Assembly: GCA_938030645.1 (NCBI GenBank)
Contig: CALHHQ010000012.1
Span: forward strand, 1 to 6,747
Direction of reading: 5' to 3'
Source of the DNA: an uncultured Rhizobiaceae group bacterium
Lineage (GTDB): Bacteria; Pseudomonadota; Alphaproteobacteria; Rhizobiales; Rhizobiaceae
DNA: 6,747 nucleotides
Shown here: one piece after another, positions 5,669-6,747 of the stretch
How the letters are laid out: each line of letters opens with the position of its first letter
Position numbering within the stretch: position 1 is the stretch's first letter
The notes under the pieces: generated by a model
Told to the model about the DNA's origin: nothing
The model's input: only the letters and a program-made list of their open reading frames with translations
Database searches by the model: none
Position numbers and translations under genes: made by a program

Positions 5669-6747
5669 TTAGTCGGTTGCCTCATTTACCGCGCTGAGAA
5701 GTCGGGATGGGAAATAACCCGTTTTGCTTGGCGTTAAACCAAGGCGGACAACAACCAAATTTTGATCGGGAATCACGGCGATTGATTGGCCGTCATGTCC
5801 GGCCAGCCAAAATACATTTTCTTTGAATTCTTCACCTTCTTTGACGCGTTTGAAATTGGGTTCAGCGCGCCAGATATGACCGTTGGCATATTTACCTTCA
5901 GACGCAGGGTGAGGTTTTACCATCCAGTCTGCATATGCATCCAACAACAATTGCTCACCTTTCCAATTGCCTTTTTGCAAAAGGAATTGTCCGAACCGTG
6001 CCCAATCGTAAGCCGTGGCATACATATAAGAACCTCCTGTGAAGGTGCCGCTGGCGTCGGCTTCCATAACTGCAGACGTCATGCCGAGTGGTTCAAACAA
6101 TTGTTTGCGGGGATAGGTGACCGCGTCTTCAACATTGTCGAACAGGCTTTGCCAATAGGCGGAAATTAAAACGGATGTTCCTGATGAATAGGTGAATTGT
6201 TTGCCGATGCGGCTTCCATCTTCCTTCGTCAGTTTTGAACTGGCGGCAAATGCTTTTCCATCGGGTTCCAGAAACAACAGTCGGGTCACATCGCTGACAC
6301 TGCCATAGCCTTCGTTCCATTCTAAATCGCTGGCCATACCCAATAAGTCTGACAGTCTTATGGACTTGCGATTGTCATCGGCCCATTCAGGAAACAGGTT
6401 ATCTGGATCTTCACCGATTTTGCTTTGTTTCATTAATCGGCCGACGATAGCGGAGGTGACGGATTTGGTCATAGACCAACCCAGCAAAGGGGTTTCTTTG
6501 TCGAAGCCGTCGCTAAATCTTTGGCCGATGATTTTGCCGTCCTTCACAACAACGATTGCACGCATGCCGTTTCCGGCGAGGTCATCATTGTTCAGCACTT
6601 CATCCAATTTTGCATTGGGTGCGAAATTTGTCGTGTTTCCGTCTGGCCAAATCTGGTTTGTGTTGTTGTCTAATTCCAGTTTAACAGGTGCGAATTTTGC
6701 GACCTTGTCTACATCGCTATGGGGAACGGCGACGCAACCATAACCCT
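5669..6747 (-). CDS. Serine hydrolase, beta-lactamase/PF00144 family (5' end outside window)
   Basis: Partial gene; 358 residues are visible. The reading frame stays open from the TTG at 6607 to the right edge (upstream residues include YGCVAVPHSD), so the true start lies beyond the window and the TTG is not a start. The class C beta-lactamase/6-aminohexanoate-dimer hydrolase fold is shown by the SxxK motif SMTK (catalytic Ser codon 6475-6473, Lys 6466-6464), a YSS in the place of YxN (Tyr codon 6190-6188), and a C-terminal GHDGQ (His codon 5797-5795) in the place of KTG. Substitution of KTG is common in esterase and amidase members and argues against a dedicated beta-lactamase. Likely substrates are esters or amides, but none can be assigned. 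Whether it is secreted cannot be judged without the N-terminus. It converges on the transpeptidase gene with 15 bases between stop codons, and no terminator is visible there. Confidence 0.88.
   Translation of the reverse strand, partial: GYGCVAVPHSDVDKVAKFAPVKLELDNNTNQIWPDGNTTNFAPNAKLDEVLNNDDLAGNGMRAIVVVKDGKIIGQRFSDGFDKETPLLGWSMTKSVTSAIVGRLMKQSKIGEDPDNLFPEWADDNRKSIRLSDLLGMASDLEWNEGYGSVSDVTRLLFLEPDGKAFAASSKLTKEDGSRIGKQFTYSSGTSVLISAYWQSLFDNVEDAVTYPRKQLFEPLGMTSAVMEADASGTFTGGSYMYATAYDWARFGQFLLQKGNWKGEQLLLDAYADWMVKPHPASEGKYANGHIWRAEPNFKRVKEGEEFKENVFWLAGHDGQSIAVIPDQNLVVVRLGLTPSKTGYFPSRLLSAVNEATD

Overview
The window looks like alphaproteobacterial chromosome, most likely Hyphomicrobiales (Rhizobiales) or a close marine relative. 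The evidence is a DUF4167 protein directly upstream of clpB, an arrangement typical of that class, a ClpB with the DEMHT form of the first Walker B motif, and a moderate base composition. I see no mobile element, CRISPR array, tRNA or rRNA.

Layout: (1) Positions 1-705 hold no convincing gene. The first ~270 bases carry a protein-like minus-strand frame broken by two stops, possibly a decayed gene or dispersed repeat. Positions 300-690 are rich in dyads and hairpins and contain six copies of the hexamer TGTTCA/TGAACA. (2) A DUF4167 gene (706-1377, +) is followed by a likely hairpin terminator. (3) clpB (1568-4213, +) encodes a complete disaggregase and ends at a clear intrinsic terminator. (4) A secreted L,D-transpeptidase (4343-5653, +) has its own leader, with a 7-bp inverted repeat just before the ribosome binding site. 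(5) Convergent to it, 15 bases away, is a serine hydrolase of the beta-lactamase/PF00144 class (5669 to the right edge, -), whose 5' end lies outside the window.

The terminators suggest that DUF4167, clpB and the transpeptidase are at least partly separate transcription units. ClpB rescues aggregated cytoplasmic proteins with DnaK. The DUF4167 protein is uncharacterised and has an Arg/Asn-rich, nucleic-acid-binding look. The transpeptidase acts on periplasmic peptidoglycan. The hydrolase's substrate cannot be read from the sequence.

I do not see a clearly new multi-gene system. The least explained part is the 300-690 leader region, with its clustered hexamers and stacked hairpins in front of the DUF4167-clpB pair.
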